A stretch of 5,165 bases of DNA from Planctomycetes bacterium RBG_16_41_13. Its GTDB lineage: Bacteria; Planctomycetota; Brocadiia; Brocadiales; Brocadiaceae. Every line of letters starts with the position of its first letter. Within the stretch, counting starts at the first letter, position 1. Shown here piece after piece: positions 1-5,165 of the stretch. Location of the stretch: assembly GCA_001828295.1 (NCBI GenBank), contig MHYI01000293.1, forward strand, positions 1 through 5,165, written 5' to 3'. A model generated the notes under the pieces. It was not told where the DNA came from. It saw only the letters and a list, made by a program, of their open reading frames with translations, and did no database searches. Both the position numbers and the translations under genes were made by a program.

Positions 1-276
1 AAGGCGTATTGCTTTTATAAATTTACCGGTTACATATTTATAAGCGTCTTCAATTTCCTCTTCTTTTACCCTGAATTGTTCCGGAGAAAGAGGCGCCTTG
101 TCAAAACGTTTGCCATATGCGGCAATGGCCTTGTCGCCATTTTTTTTTACATCTTGAATGATTTTGAGTACGGTTGTTCTGATGTCTGAAGAACTGTTTA
201 AAGGGTCTAAGCCTTGTTTGATTTTTTGAATCTCCAGGCTTGCATCGCATTCCCATGTTTTAAGGATCCGCATCAT
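1..276 (-). CDS. hisD: Histidinol dehydrogenase, N-terminal part (runs off left edge)
   Basis: This gene reads leftwards and leaves the window after 92 codons, so only about a fifth of a family protein of roughly 430 residues is visible. HisD is the NAD- and zinc-dependent cytosolic enzyme that oxidises L-histidinol to L-histidine in two steps, the last reactions of histidine synthesis. The visible part matches the HisD N-terminus: a Trp-containing lead-in, then a helix RTTVLKIIQDVKKNGDKAI and AAYGKRFDK, which parallels the E. coli stretch around 'VKARGDEALREYSAKFDK'. The catalytic and zinc residues lie outside the window. Two in-frame ATG codons stand side by side (276-274 and 273-271), directly after an in-frame TGA. 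I chose the first because a GGA lies 6 bases upstream. A six-codon overlapping mini-ORF starts at 280 in another frame and is probably meaningless. Family call is confident; the rest of the gene cannot be judged. Confidence 0.85.
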   Translation of the reverse strand, partial: MMRILKTWECDASLEIQKIKQGLDPLNSSSDIRTTVLKIIQDVKKNGDKAIAAYGKRFDKAPLSPEQFRVKEEEIEDAYKYVTGKFIKAIRL

Positions 277-285
277 TCATTATCC

Positions 286-313
286 AAAAAATTAACGAGG
301 CCGGTGGCCTCGT
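286..313 (-). terminator. Intrinsic terminator-like hairpin in the hisD leader (possible attenuator)
   Basis: Read on the minus strand, ACGAGGCC and GGCCTCGT form a perfect 8-bp stem around an ACC loop (stem arms 306-313 and 295-302). A short TAA and then six T's follow (291-286). This is the shape of a Rho-independent terminator. It lies between the minus-strand promoter and the hisD start, with the T run ending one base before the putative Shine-Dalgarno GGA. No minus-strand gene is visible upstream that would need it, so premature termination of the hisD transcript is the likely role (inference). Confidence 0.6.
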
Positions 314-349
314 GTTATAAAGACTATAGAAAAAAAATGTTGAAAAAAA

Positions 350-378
350 ATTATATTTCCTATGGTAAATGTTGTCAA
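350..378 (-). promoter_or_regulatory. Consensus sigma70-type promoter for hisD
   Basis: On the minus strand TTGACA (378-373) and TATAAT (355-350) are separated by exactly 17 bases, a perfect match to the housekeeping promoter consensus. The start of transcription should fall near 341, giving a leader of about 65 bases before the hisD start codon. The region just after the -10 box is very T-rich, with two runs of seven to eight T's. Confidence 0.78.
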
Positions 379-433
379 GGAAAATGAAAAGACGTTCATC
401 AAGAGCAAGGACTGGTCATTCATGGATATTGTT

Positions 434-478
434 TGATGCCGAATCATTGTCACCTTGAAGGGAGGAATTCGGCCATCA
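434..478. repeat. Imperfect inverted repeat between the divergent promoters
   Basis: TGATGCCGAAT (434-444) and ATTCGGCCATCA (467-478) are reverse complements except for one extra C in the right arm. They are separated by 22 bases that include CCTTGAAGG. The element lies upstream of both the hisD promoter and the plus-strand promoter, so it would not be in either predicted transcript. It could be a binding site for a dimeric regulator or a relic of a small repeat. Nothing in the sequence decides between these. Confidence 0.45.
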
Positions 479-497
479 CTACATGAAACAAATAAGC

Positions 498-526
498 TTG
501 CAAATCAGAAATAGGGTTTCTATAAT
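498..526 (+). promoter_or_regulatory. Probable sigma70-type promoter for udp
   Basis: TTGCAA (498-503), a 4 of 6 match to the -35 consensus, is followed after 17 bases by a perfect TATAAT (521-526). Transcription would start near 533 and leave an untranslated leader of about 140 bases before the uridine phosphorylase start at 674. A second, weaker TATAAA at 642-647 lies closer to the gene but has no good -35 box. In the leader itself I see no coding region with a ribosome binding site and no riboswitch that I recognise. Confidence 0.55.
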
Positions 527-673
527 GCAAACATGCCACTGGTAAAATGATCAATCCCGGCAAAATTGTCCAAACATCTCAACCAGTTAAATCGGGCATT
601 TTCAGCTATTTCCCCCTCCTTCGCTTAAATAATTCCGCTTGTATAAAGGCTAATAGTCATATAAATAAGTACC

Positions 674-1462
674 ATGGATACTGTTTACCACTTAGACCTG
701 AATAGCAAAAACATACAAGGGGCGAAGATCGCTTTATTGCCAGGCGACCCCTTTCGGTCCCAAATTATTGCAGAGAGCATTTCGAAGACATACGGAACCG
801 GCAACGAGAAACTCGCCTGGAAACGCGAGTATTGTTCGTATCTTACTGAGGTGAATGAACAAAAAATCCTCATTACCTCAACGGGAATCGGAGGACCCTC
901 CGCATCAATCGCCGTAGACGAGCTGGCACAATTGGGGATACAAACTTTTATCAGAGTGGGGACATCAGGGGCAATACAAGAATATATCGGTATTGGAGAC
1001 GTTATTATCACTACCGGTGCGGTCAGGCTTGATGGCGCATCAACGCATTATGCCCCCATTGAATACCCCGCGGTTGCCAACCATGAAATTATTTATTCCC
1101 TGATAGAAGGCGCAAAAGATTCCCGGATAAAATATCATGTCGGTATCACCGCATCATCGGATACTTTTTATCAGGGCGAAGAAAGAAGCGATTCGTTTAG
1201 AAAATATACCTTAAGAAAATTTCAGGGAATAACAAAGGAATTGCAGTCCCTTAATGTGCTCAATTACGAAATGGAGGCATCCACGGTATTAACCCTCACC
1301 GCATCCATGGGACTAAAAGGGGGATGTATTACCGGCGTTGTAAACAAAAGAGGCATGGAGATGATAACGGAACAATGTCTTAAAACAGGGGAAACTCATT
1401 TAATTAAGGCGGCAATCGCATCCCTGAAATATCTGACAGATCTATCAGTACCCTATCAGTAA
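674..1462 (+). CDS. udp: Uridine phosphorylase (EC 2.4.2.3 family)
   Basis: This cytosolic pyrimidine salvage enzyme splits uridine with phosphate into uracil and ribose 1-phosphate. At 262 residues it is slightly longer than E. coli Udp (253). It aligns throughout: H6 (E. coli H8), the phosphate-binding PGDPFR at 23-28 (G26, D27, R30), R51 (R48), STGIGGPSASIAVDELAQLG at 69-88, R94 and T97 (R91, T94), SSDTFY at 161-166, R171 (R168), NYEMEAST with E201 (E198), and R226 (R223). The exception is E169, which replaces the uracil-binding Gln166. There is also an insertion of about five residues before R51 and a slightly longer C-terminus. The start at 674 follows an in-frame stop at 662-664 and fits the family N-terminus, but there is no clear Shine-Dalgarno sequence. 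It is probably a single-gene unit. A related nucleoside specificity is possible because of E169. Confidence 0.9.
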   Translation: MDTVYHLDLNSKNIQGAKIALLPGDPFRSQIIAESISKTYGTGNEKLAWKREYCSYLTEVNEQKILITSTGIGGPSASIAVDELAQLGIQTFIRVGTSGAIQEYIGIGDVIITTGAVRLDGASTHYAPIEYPAVANHEIIYSLIEGAKDSRIKYHVGITASSDTFYQGEERSDSFRKYTLRKFQGITKELQSLNVLNYEMEASTVLTLTASMGLKGGCITGVVNKRGMEMITEQCLKTGETHLIKAAIASLKYLTDLSVPYQ

Positions 1463-1504
1463 TTTCATTACATTTTTTGGCAAAATATTTAATTGTCCCT
1501 TCTC

Positions 1505-1567
1505 CAGTCGGCAATCTGCAGTCTACAGCCGGCAAATTGCAGACTGTGGATTGATGATTGAGGACTG
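1505..1567. repeat. Degenerate 21-bp tandem repeats
   Basis: Two adjacent 21-bp units, 1505-1525 and 1526-1546, agree at 16 of 21 positions and share the cores CGGCAA and TGCAG. A third, much weaker unit of the same length (1547-1567) ends in GGACTG where the second ends in AGACTG. The words CAGTCT and AGACTG inside the first two units can also pair with each other as a hairpin. It lies in the 157-base gap between udp and era, and no clear terminator for udp is seen there. A weak promoter (TTGAGG at 1558, TATTAT at 1583, spacing 19) overlaps its right end and could serve era. Confidence 0.55.
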
Positions 1568-1619
1568 TTTTCCGAAACATCTTATTATAAACATTTAGAA
1601 AAAGAGAAGATTGCTACTT

Positions 1620-2516
1620 ATGCAAAACAAAAAAGATTTTAGATCAGGATATGTTGCGGTAATAGGGGAGCCAAACGTAGGCAAATCCACCCTCATTAAC
1701 AATTATATGGGGTGTAAATTATCCATCGTTTCCCATAAACCCCAAACGACAAGAAAAAAAATTATGGGCATATTAACGAAGGAGGATTATCAGGTTATCT
1801 TTTTTGATACGCCGGGCATTATAGAACCAACATACGAACTACAAAAATACATGGTGAAAACCGCTTACAGTGTTATTAAAGAAGCGGATATACTCCTTAT
1901 GATGGTAGAACCTTTCAAACAACCTGCAAAAATACACAGAGACGTAGTGAAGAGACTAGCCGCCTTTGACAAGCCGATACTGCTGGTAATTAATAAAGTG
2001 GATATGGTAGAAAAGGACAAACTCCTTCCCATTATCGCTTCATATAATACGTTAATGAAGTTTTCCGAAATTATTCCCATTTCCGCAAAGGAAGGAACTA
2101 ACCTTGAACGCCTGCTTTCTCTTATTGTGCAGTATTTGCCAGAAGGCGAGCTGCTTTATCCGGAGGATGTTATTACCGATTACAATGAAAGATTCCTTGC
2201 CGCCGAAATTATCAGGGAAAAGGTCTTTGAGTTTTATGGAGAAGAAATTCCTTATTCTTCAACGGTGGAAATCGAAGAATTCAAGGAGAGGGAAAAAGGC
2301 AGGGACTATATCAAGGCAATTATTTATGTTGAACGGAAATCGCAGAAGGGCATTATTATCGGCGAAGAGGGCAAGGCAATCAAGCACGTGGGCGTCATTG
2401 CGCGAAAAGATATCGAGGATCAACTGGGAAGGGAAGTATTTCTTGAACTGCACGTCAAGGTCATGGAAAAATGGCGAAAAGATACACATAAGTTAAAAAA
2501 ATTGGGTTATCAATAA
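1620..2516 (+). CDS. era: GTPase Era (30S ribosome assembly)
   Basis: Era is an essential GTPase that binds the 3' end of 16S rRNA through a KH domain and helps mature the 30S subunit, partly at the inner membrane surface. All G motifs are present: GEPNVGKS (16-23, P-loop), PQTTRKK (41-47, switch I), DTPG (63-66), NKVD (125-128) and SAK (155-157). The Era-specific linker PEDVITDYNERFLAAEIIREK follows at about 181-201. The C-terminal KH domain has GEEG at 248-251 and the protein ends in the typical LKKLGYQ. From ATG 1620 it has 298 residues, the usual length (E. coli 301). An in-frame TTG at 1611 is an alternative start. I prefer 1620 because the purine-rich AGAGAAG upstream then has a workable spacing of about 10 bases, against one base for TTG. 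The gene leads a likely three-gene operon. Confidence 0.96.
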   Translation: MQNKKDFRSGYVAVIGEPNVGKSTLINNYMGCKLSIVSHKPQTTRKKIMGILTKEDYQVIFFDTPGIIEPTYELQKYMVKTAYSVIKEADILLMMVEPFKQPAKIHRDVVKRLAAFDKPILLVINKVDMVEKDKLLPIIASYNTLMKFSEIIPISAKEGTNLERLLSLIVQYLPEGELLYPEDVITDYNERFLAAEIIREKVFEFYGEEIPYSSTVEIEEFKEREKGRDYIKAIIYVERKSQKGIIIGEEGKAIKHVGVIARKDIEDQLGREVFLELHVKVMEKWRKDTHKLKKLGYQ

Positions 2517-2518
2517 CA

Positions 2519-4084
2519 ATGTTGGATATTGAATCGTTTTCCACAGAAAATTTTTCGACGGCTTACCGTAATATAGTTGCCATGTGCAGCGCTGCCGCAC
2601 GTCATGAAAACATCTCTTTCATACTGGAAGGCACGGAAAAATTAATCAAGGAAGAACTTGTCCGGTGTATCTGGTTCGGGCAACATATTGAAAAGGAAAA
2701 ATTGCGCACGGACGATGGCCTCCGTCTGGAAATCCTTTCTCCGGGATGGTGGAACAATGAAGAAGGGCCTGATTTCAAGCATGCAGAGTTTTTTCTGGAA
2801 GGAAAGGGGATGATAAGAGGCAGTGTCGAAATCCATGTATTTGCCTCCGACTGGATATACCACAAACATGAAACTCAAAAAACCTATGACGCCGTATGCC
2901 TGCACGTGGTTATGTGGAATGATCTGAAGGGAAGATGCGTCAAAAACTTCTCCGGAAAAATAATCCCCCAAATAACATTATCACTCTATCTGGAGGCAGA
3001 ACTTGATGAGATAATTGAAACCATTGATGTTGGATCTTACATCGGCAACAAACAGGTTATCCCGGGATATTGCAATCTGGAGATGCGAAAACAAAAAATA
3101 ACACAACAATGGATCGGGGGTTTTCTTGATTACGCAGGAGATGAACGAATCCTTCAAAAGGCGAAAAAATATGAAAAATGGATTGAAAACAAACCCTTCG
3201 AACGGGTTCTATATGAAGCAATAATGGAATCGCTGGGATATAAAAACAATAAGAAACCTTTTCTGATGCTGGCCTCCCTCGTTACCGCAGAAACGATTCG
3301 ATCTTTTGTGCCGGAATATACTCCTGCTCAGGAGAAAAAAATCATAGCCCAGTCTCTGTTGCTGGGTATGGCAGGATTATTGCCACTAAATGAGGAGGAG
3401 ACGAAAGGATTTGATGATGAAACCATACAGTATTTTGACCGTATTTTCTCGACATGGCAGGGCATAAAAACAAAGATACCGCAAACGCCCCTGACCAGGG
3501 AAAGCTGGTCGTACACAGGAATCAGGCCTGCAAATTTTCCCGACAGGAGAATTGTTGCCATTGCCAACATCCTATCGGAACACTTTGACAATGGACTCTT
3601 CCGGTATATGTTGCGTATTTTCCAAAAAAGAGATGATACGAAAAAAAACACGCGGGGATTTAAATCATTCGTCAATGAAATCCTTTCTCCCTTTCTGGAA
3701 ACCCATGACGCATATTGGTCGTATCGTTACACTCCCGGTGGCAAGAAGCTGAACAAACCGCAAAAACTCCTTGGAAAAGAAAGGACATCAAATATTTTTG
3801 TTAATGTGATCATCCCGGTCATGCTTGTATACGCAAGAAAGCATAACGACAAGGCATTAGAAGAAAGATTACACTACGTTTACAGAAACTACACACCTCA
3901 TCCTTCCACCAGCGTTACAAAATTTATGGGTACTCGTATATTTGGAACGTCAATGGTTTCAAATAAAGTGATACATTCCGCAAGAAGACAGCAAGGGCTT
4001 TATCAGCTATTTAAGGACTTTTGTGAAAACGATACGATCAGTTGCAATAAATGCGCCTTATATGCAGCCATGAACAAAGAATAA
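2519..4084 (+). CDS. DUF2851 family protein of unknown function
   Basis: This 521-residue protein looks like a member of the DUF2851 family, known to me mainly as a conserved protein of unknown function in Bacteroidetes and some other Gram-negative groups. The recognisable block is near the N-terminus: ILSPGWWNNEEGPDF (72-86), GSVEIH (101-106), SDW with H115 and H117 (110-117), and YDAVCLHVV (123-131). The order Asp85, then Glu104-Ile-His106, resembles a PD-(D/E)XK nuclease core, which is only an inference. The rest is mostly charged helical sequence, with a C-terminal Cys cluster (C502, C509, C512, pattern C-x6-C-x2-C). No signal peptide or membrane segment is evident, so it is probably cytosolic. 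It starts two bases after the era stop, without a clear Shine-Dalgarno sequence, which suggests translational coupling. An in-frame ATG at 2582 (residue 22) is an alternative start. Identification of the family is fairly sure; function is not known. Confidence 0.82.
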   Translation: MLDIESFSTENFSTAYRNIVAMCSAAARHENISFILEGTEKLIKEELVRCIWFGQHIEKEKLRTDDGLRLEILSPGWWNNEEGPDFKHAEFFLEGKGMIRGSVEIHVFASDWIYHKHETQKTYDAVCLHVVMWNDLKGRCVKNFSGKIIPQITLSLYLEAELDEIIETIDVGSYIGNKQVIPGYCNLEMRKQKITQQWIGGFLDYAGDERILQKAKKYEKWIENKPFERVLYEAIMESLGYKNNKKPFLMLASLVTAETIRSFVPEYTPAQEKKIIAQSLLLGMAGLLPLNEEETKGFDDETIQYFDRIFSTWQGIKTKIPQTPLTRESWSYTGIRPANFPDRRIVAIANILSEHFDNGLFRYMLRIFQKRDDTKKNTRGFKSFVNEILSPFLETHDAYWSYRYTPGGKKLNKPQKLLGKERTSNIFVNVIIPVMLVYARKHNDKALEERLHYVYRNYTPHPSTSVTKFMGTRIFGTSMVSNKVIHSARRQQGLYQLFKDFCENDTISCNKCALYAAMNKE

Positions 4085-4109
4085 CGTATTTAAAAAACAG
4101 AGTACCAAA

Positions 4110-4754
4110 ATGAAAAGTCTAAAGTTTTACATTACAGGGATACTTGGCTGTTTTTTAATCAGGATATTGCTGTTCACCCTGCGAATAGAACATGAACCAG
4201 GGGGAAGTCTGGAAAAGGTAAAAAAGTCATTAAATATTTATGCTATATGGCATTGTACGCTGCTTTGCCTTGCCTATATTGGCCGCAATGCAAATATAGA
4301 AGTACTTGTCAGCCAGCATTCTGATGGTGAATACATTGCAGGGGTAATTAAACGGCTTGGCTTCGGCGTTATCAGAGGCTCTACCACCCGGGGAGGCGCC
4401 AGGGCGGTAAAGGCGTTAGTGGATAAAACAAAGGCAGGGTATTCAATTGCAATTACACCTGACGGGCCTAGAGGGCCGCGATGCGTGGTGCAATCAGGAT
4501 GTATATACCTTGGCAAAAAAACAGGCGTACCCATTCTCCCTGTTACGGTCGGAATGTCAAATTACTGGAAACTTCCCAGTTGGGATGAATTTCGCATACC
4601 AAAGCCGTTTTCCCGTGTGTTAATACTCTATGGCAAACCCTTGTTTATCCCCCCACAACTTAACGATGAAGAAATGGAAGCATACCGTCTATTGCTGGAA
4701 AGGACCATGTGCGAAATGATGGAAAAAGCAGATTTACTGGCACAGCAAAAATAA
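4110..4754 (+). CDS. DUF374 family, lysophospholipid acyltransferase-like protein
   Basis: This 214-residue protein has the signature of DUF374 proteins, relatives of the LPLAT/AGPAT acyltransferases that move acyl chains to lysophospholipids or lipid A precursors at the cytoplasmic face of the inner membrane. Seen in order: a hydrophobic N-terminal segment (about 7-26) likely to act as a membrane anchor, IWHCTL with the expected active-site His at 48, VSQHSDGEYIAGV (67-79), the RGSTTRGGARAV block (89-100), and TPDGPRGPR (117-124). The latter two are the usual substrate-binding motifs. VPILPVTVG (140-148) follows. Length fits the family. The gene starts 25 bases after the DUF2851 gene with a weak CAGAG seven bases before ATG, so it is probably the last gene of the era operon. 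The exact acyl acceptor cannot be read from the sequence; lipid A or lipopolysaccharide modification is a reasonable guess for a Gram-negative. Confidence 0.88.
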   Translation: MKSLKFYITGILGCFLIRILLFTLRIEHEPGGSLEKVKKSLNIYAIWHCTLLCLAYIGRNANIEVLVSQHSDGEYIAGVIKRLGFGVIRGSTTRGGARAVKALVDKTKAGYSIAITPDGPRGPRCVVQSGCIYLGKKTGVPILPVTVGMSNYWKLPSWDEFRIPKPFSRVLILYGKPLFIPPQLNDEEMEAYRLLLERTMCEMMEKADLLAQQK

Positions 4755-4859
4755 CCCGTCCCCATACCGGAATTAGGATGAAAGATACCCTTCATCTTTT
4801 GAGACAACAAGGTTCATTTGACCCGACATGAGAGTTTGGGAACGGGCGTTTTTTATTTT
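4755..4859. terminator. Probable convergent terminator region
   Basis: The region lies between two convergent genes. CCCGTCCC (4755-4762) can pair with GGGAACGGG (4838-4846, one bulged A). On the plus strand this is followed by CG and a run of T's broken by one A (4849-4859). On the minus strand it is followed by TTATTTTT. Inside the 75-base loop a second hairpin forms from GATGAA (4777-4782) and TTCATC (4791-4796), followed by four T's. The inner hairpin or the outer one could end the era operon transcript, and the outer one could serve both directions. The long loop makes the outer stem uncertain. Confidence 0.45.
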
Positions 4860-4875
4860 TCACAGAACTAAAGTG

Positions 4876-5040
4876 TTACGGTTTTTTATTTAACTCATTG
4901 TAAAGAGCGATTTGTTCTTCCACGCTGAGTTGCCTTGGTTTTTTCTTATTGCACAAACACATAGAACAGCGTTCATCGCTGCAAAACTGACAACTAAAGC
5001 AGTCGTCGCACGAATGTTTTTTGTCTTTACCATTTCCCAT
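4876..5040 (-). CDS. Small cysteine-rich protein, possibly metal-binding
   Basis: The 54-residue product has seven cysteines packed into residues 11-30: C11, C14, C17, C20, C25, C28 and C30, giving C-x2-C-x2-C-x2-C-x4-C-x2-C-x-C, with a His at 9. A basic KKKPR segment and an amphipathic C-terminal helix (LSVEEQIALYNELN, 37-50) follow. The pattern suggests a zinc- or iron-binding knot, but I do not recognise a named family and assign no function. The regular cysteines, the charged start and the sensible ending argue that it is a real gene. I chose the ATG at 5040. The frame stays open upstream to a TTG at 5082, with AAAAGG 12 bases before it, which would add 14 residues without cysteine spacing of this type except one Cys at position 2. 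No strong Shine-Dalgarno sequence is seen for ATG 5040. It stands alone and converges on the era operon. Confidence 0.65.
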   Translation of the reverse strand: MGNGKDKKHSCDDCFSCQFCSDERCSMCLCNKKKPRQLSVEEQIALYNELNKKP

Positions 5041-5114
5041 TATTGTATAACCATGCCTGCCCGGGAATTCATATAGGCACAAAGATTTAAAATACCTTTT
5101 AAGCTACTCCAGGC

Positions 5115-5139
5115 GGGTTCAGGTTTGCAACCTGAACCC
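5115..5139. repeat. Perfect 11-bp-stem palindrome (REP-like or terminator hairpin)
   Basis: GGGTTCAGGTT (5115-5125) and AACCTGAACCC (5129-5139) are exact reverse complements around a TGC loop. On the plus strand a TTTT run appears five bases after the stem (5145-5148), so it could act as a plus-strand terminator. There is no T run on the minus-strand side. The compact, perfect, GC-rich stem in an intergenic gap is also typical of dispersed palindromic elements. The surrounding 125 bases up to the window edge hold no gene that I can support. Confidence 0.6.
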
Positions 5140-5165
5140 CCACGTTTTATATTGTTCCTGACTGC

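Larger units (their letters stand above)
277..673. other. 397-base divergent intergenic region
   Basis: No gene of credible length lies here on either strand. The region holds the hisD leader with its hairpin, two divergent promoters and an inverted repeat, each listed separately. Other details: a plus-strand pyrimidine run at 611-621 gives an AGGAGGGGGA sequence on the minus strand, followed by a start codon at 599 and only five further codons. A 20-codon plus-strand ORF at 483-545 lacks a properly spaced ribosome binding site. No T-box motif or histidine-rich leader peptide is visible. Confidence 0.7.

Noticed and set aside
277..673. Possible T-box or histidine leader peptide controlling hisD
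   Set aside because: No T-box consensus such as the GGTGG antiterminator core and no run of His codons was found on the minus strand.
547..706. Open frame of about 52 codons upstream of and overlapping udp
   Set aside because: No Shine-Dalgarno sequence, no recognisable composition, and it ends inside udp in a different frame.
685..1011. 108-codon minus-strand ORF opposite udp
   Set aside because: It lies wholly inside the strongly supported uridine phosphorylase gene and shows no family features.
1472..1486. ATTTT/AAAAT hairpin after the udp stop as a terminator
   Set aside because: The stem is only five A-T pairs and has no proper T run after it, so it is too weak to call.
2104..2496. 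130-codon plus-strand ORF within era
   Set aside because: It is an alternate frame of the Era C-terminal half; the in-frame KH domain is clear, and the alternate product is a basic, low-sense sequence.
2642..2971. Overlapping minus-strand ORFs opposite the DUF2851 gene (also at 3328-3675)
   Set aside because: They are shadows of the conserved plus-strand reading frame, with no ribosome binding site or recognisable motif.
4274..4534. 86-codon minus-strand ORF opposite the acyltransferase-like gene
   Set aside because: It covers the conserved RGST and TPDGPRG motif region of the plus-strand gene and is a shadow frame.

Overview
The window looks like ordinary chromosome from a Gram-negative, fairly AT-rich bacterium. 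It carries four complete conserved genes, the 5' part of a fifth, and one small cysteine-rich gene. The mix of an Era GTPase, a DUF2851-type protein and a DUF374-type acyltransferase, together with short repeats built on 'gcagtct' words, reminded me of anammox-type planctomycetes (Brocadiales). That placement is a guess from memory, not something the sequence proves.

Left part (1-673): a minus-strand gene running off the left edge encodes the first 92 residues of histidinol dehydrogenase (hisD). Upstream of it lies a 397-base intergenic region with divergent promoters. The minus-strand promoter matches the sigma70 consensus exactly (TTGACA, 17 bases, TATAAT) and drives hisD. A plus-strand promoter (TTGCAA, 17 bases, TATAAT) points to the next gene. 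The short hisD leader contains a strong hairpin followed by six T's just before the ribosome binding site and start codon, an attenuator-like layout. A 45-base imperfect inverted repeat sits between the two promoters.

Middle part (674-1619): a plus-strand uridine phosphorylase (udp) for pyrimidine salvage keeps nearly all catalytic residues but has Glu in place of the usual uracil-binding Gln. The gap that follows holds two 21-bp degenerate tandem repeats.

Operon (1620-4754): era, a DUF2851 family gene and a DUF374 lysophospholipid acyltransferase-like gene lie head to tail with gaps of 2 and 25 bases and are probably cotranscribed. Era assembles the 30S ribosome, the acyltransferase-like protein probably acts on membrane lipid or lipid A, and the DUF2851 protein has no known function but shows a nuclease-like residue pattern.

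Right part (4755-5165): a convergent terminator region separates the operon from a minus-strand gene for a 54-residue protein with seven closely spaced cysteines. A perfect 11-bp-stem palindrome lies upstream of that gene.

I found no transposase, integrase, CRISPR array, tRNA, rRNA or recognisable defence system. The most interesting points are the hisD leader, the uridine phosphorylase substitution, the possible nuclease core in the DUF2851 protein and the cysteine-rich mini-protein.
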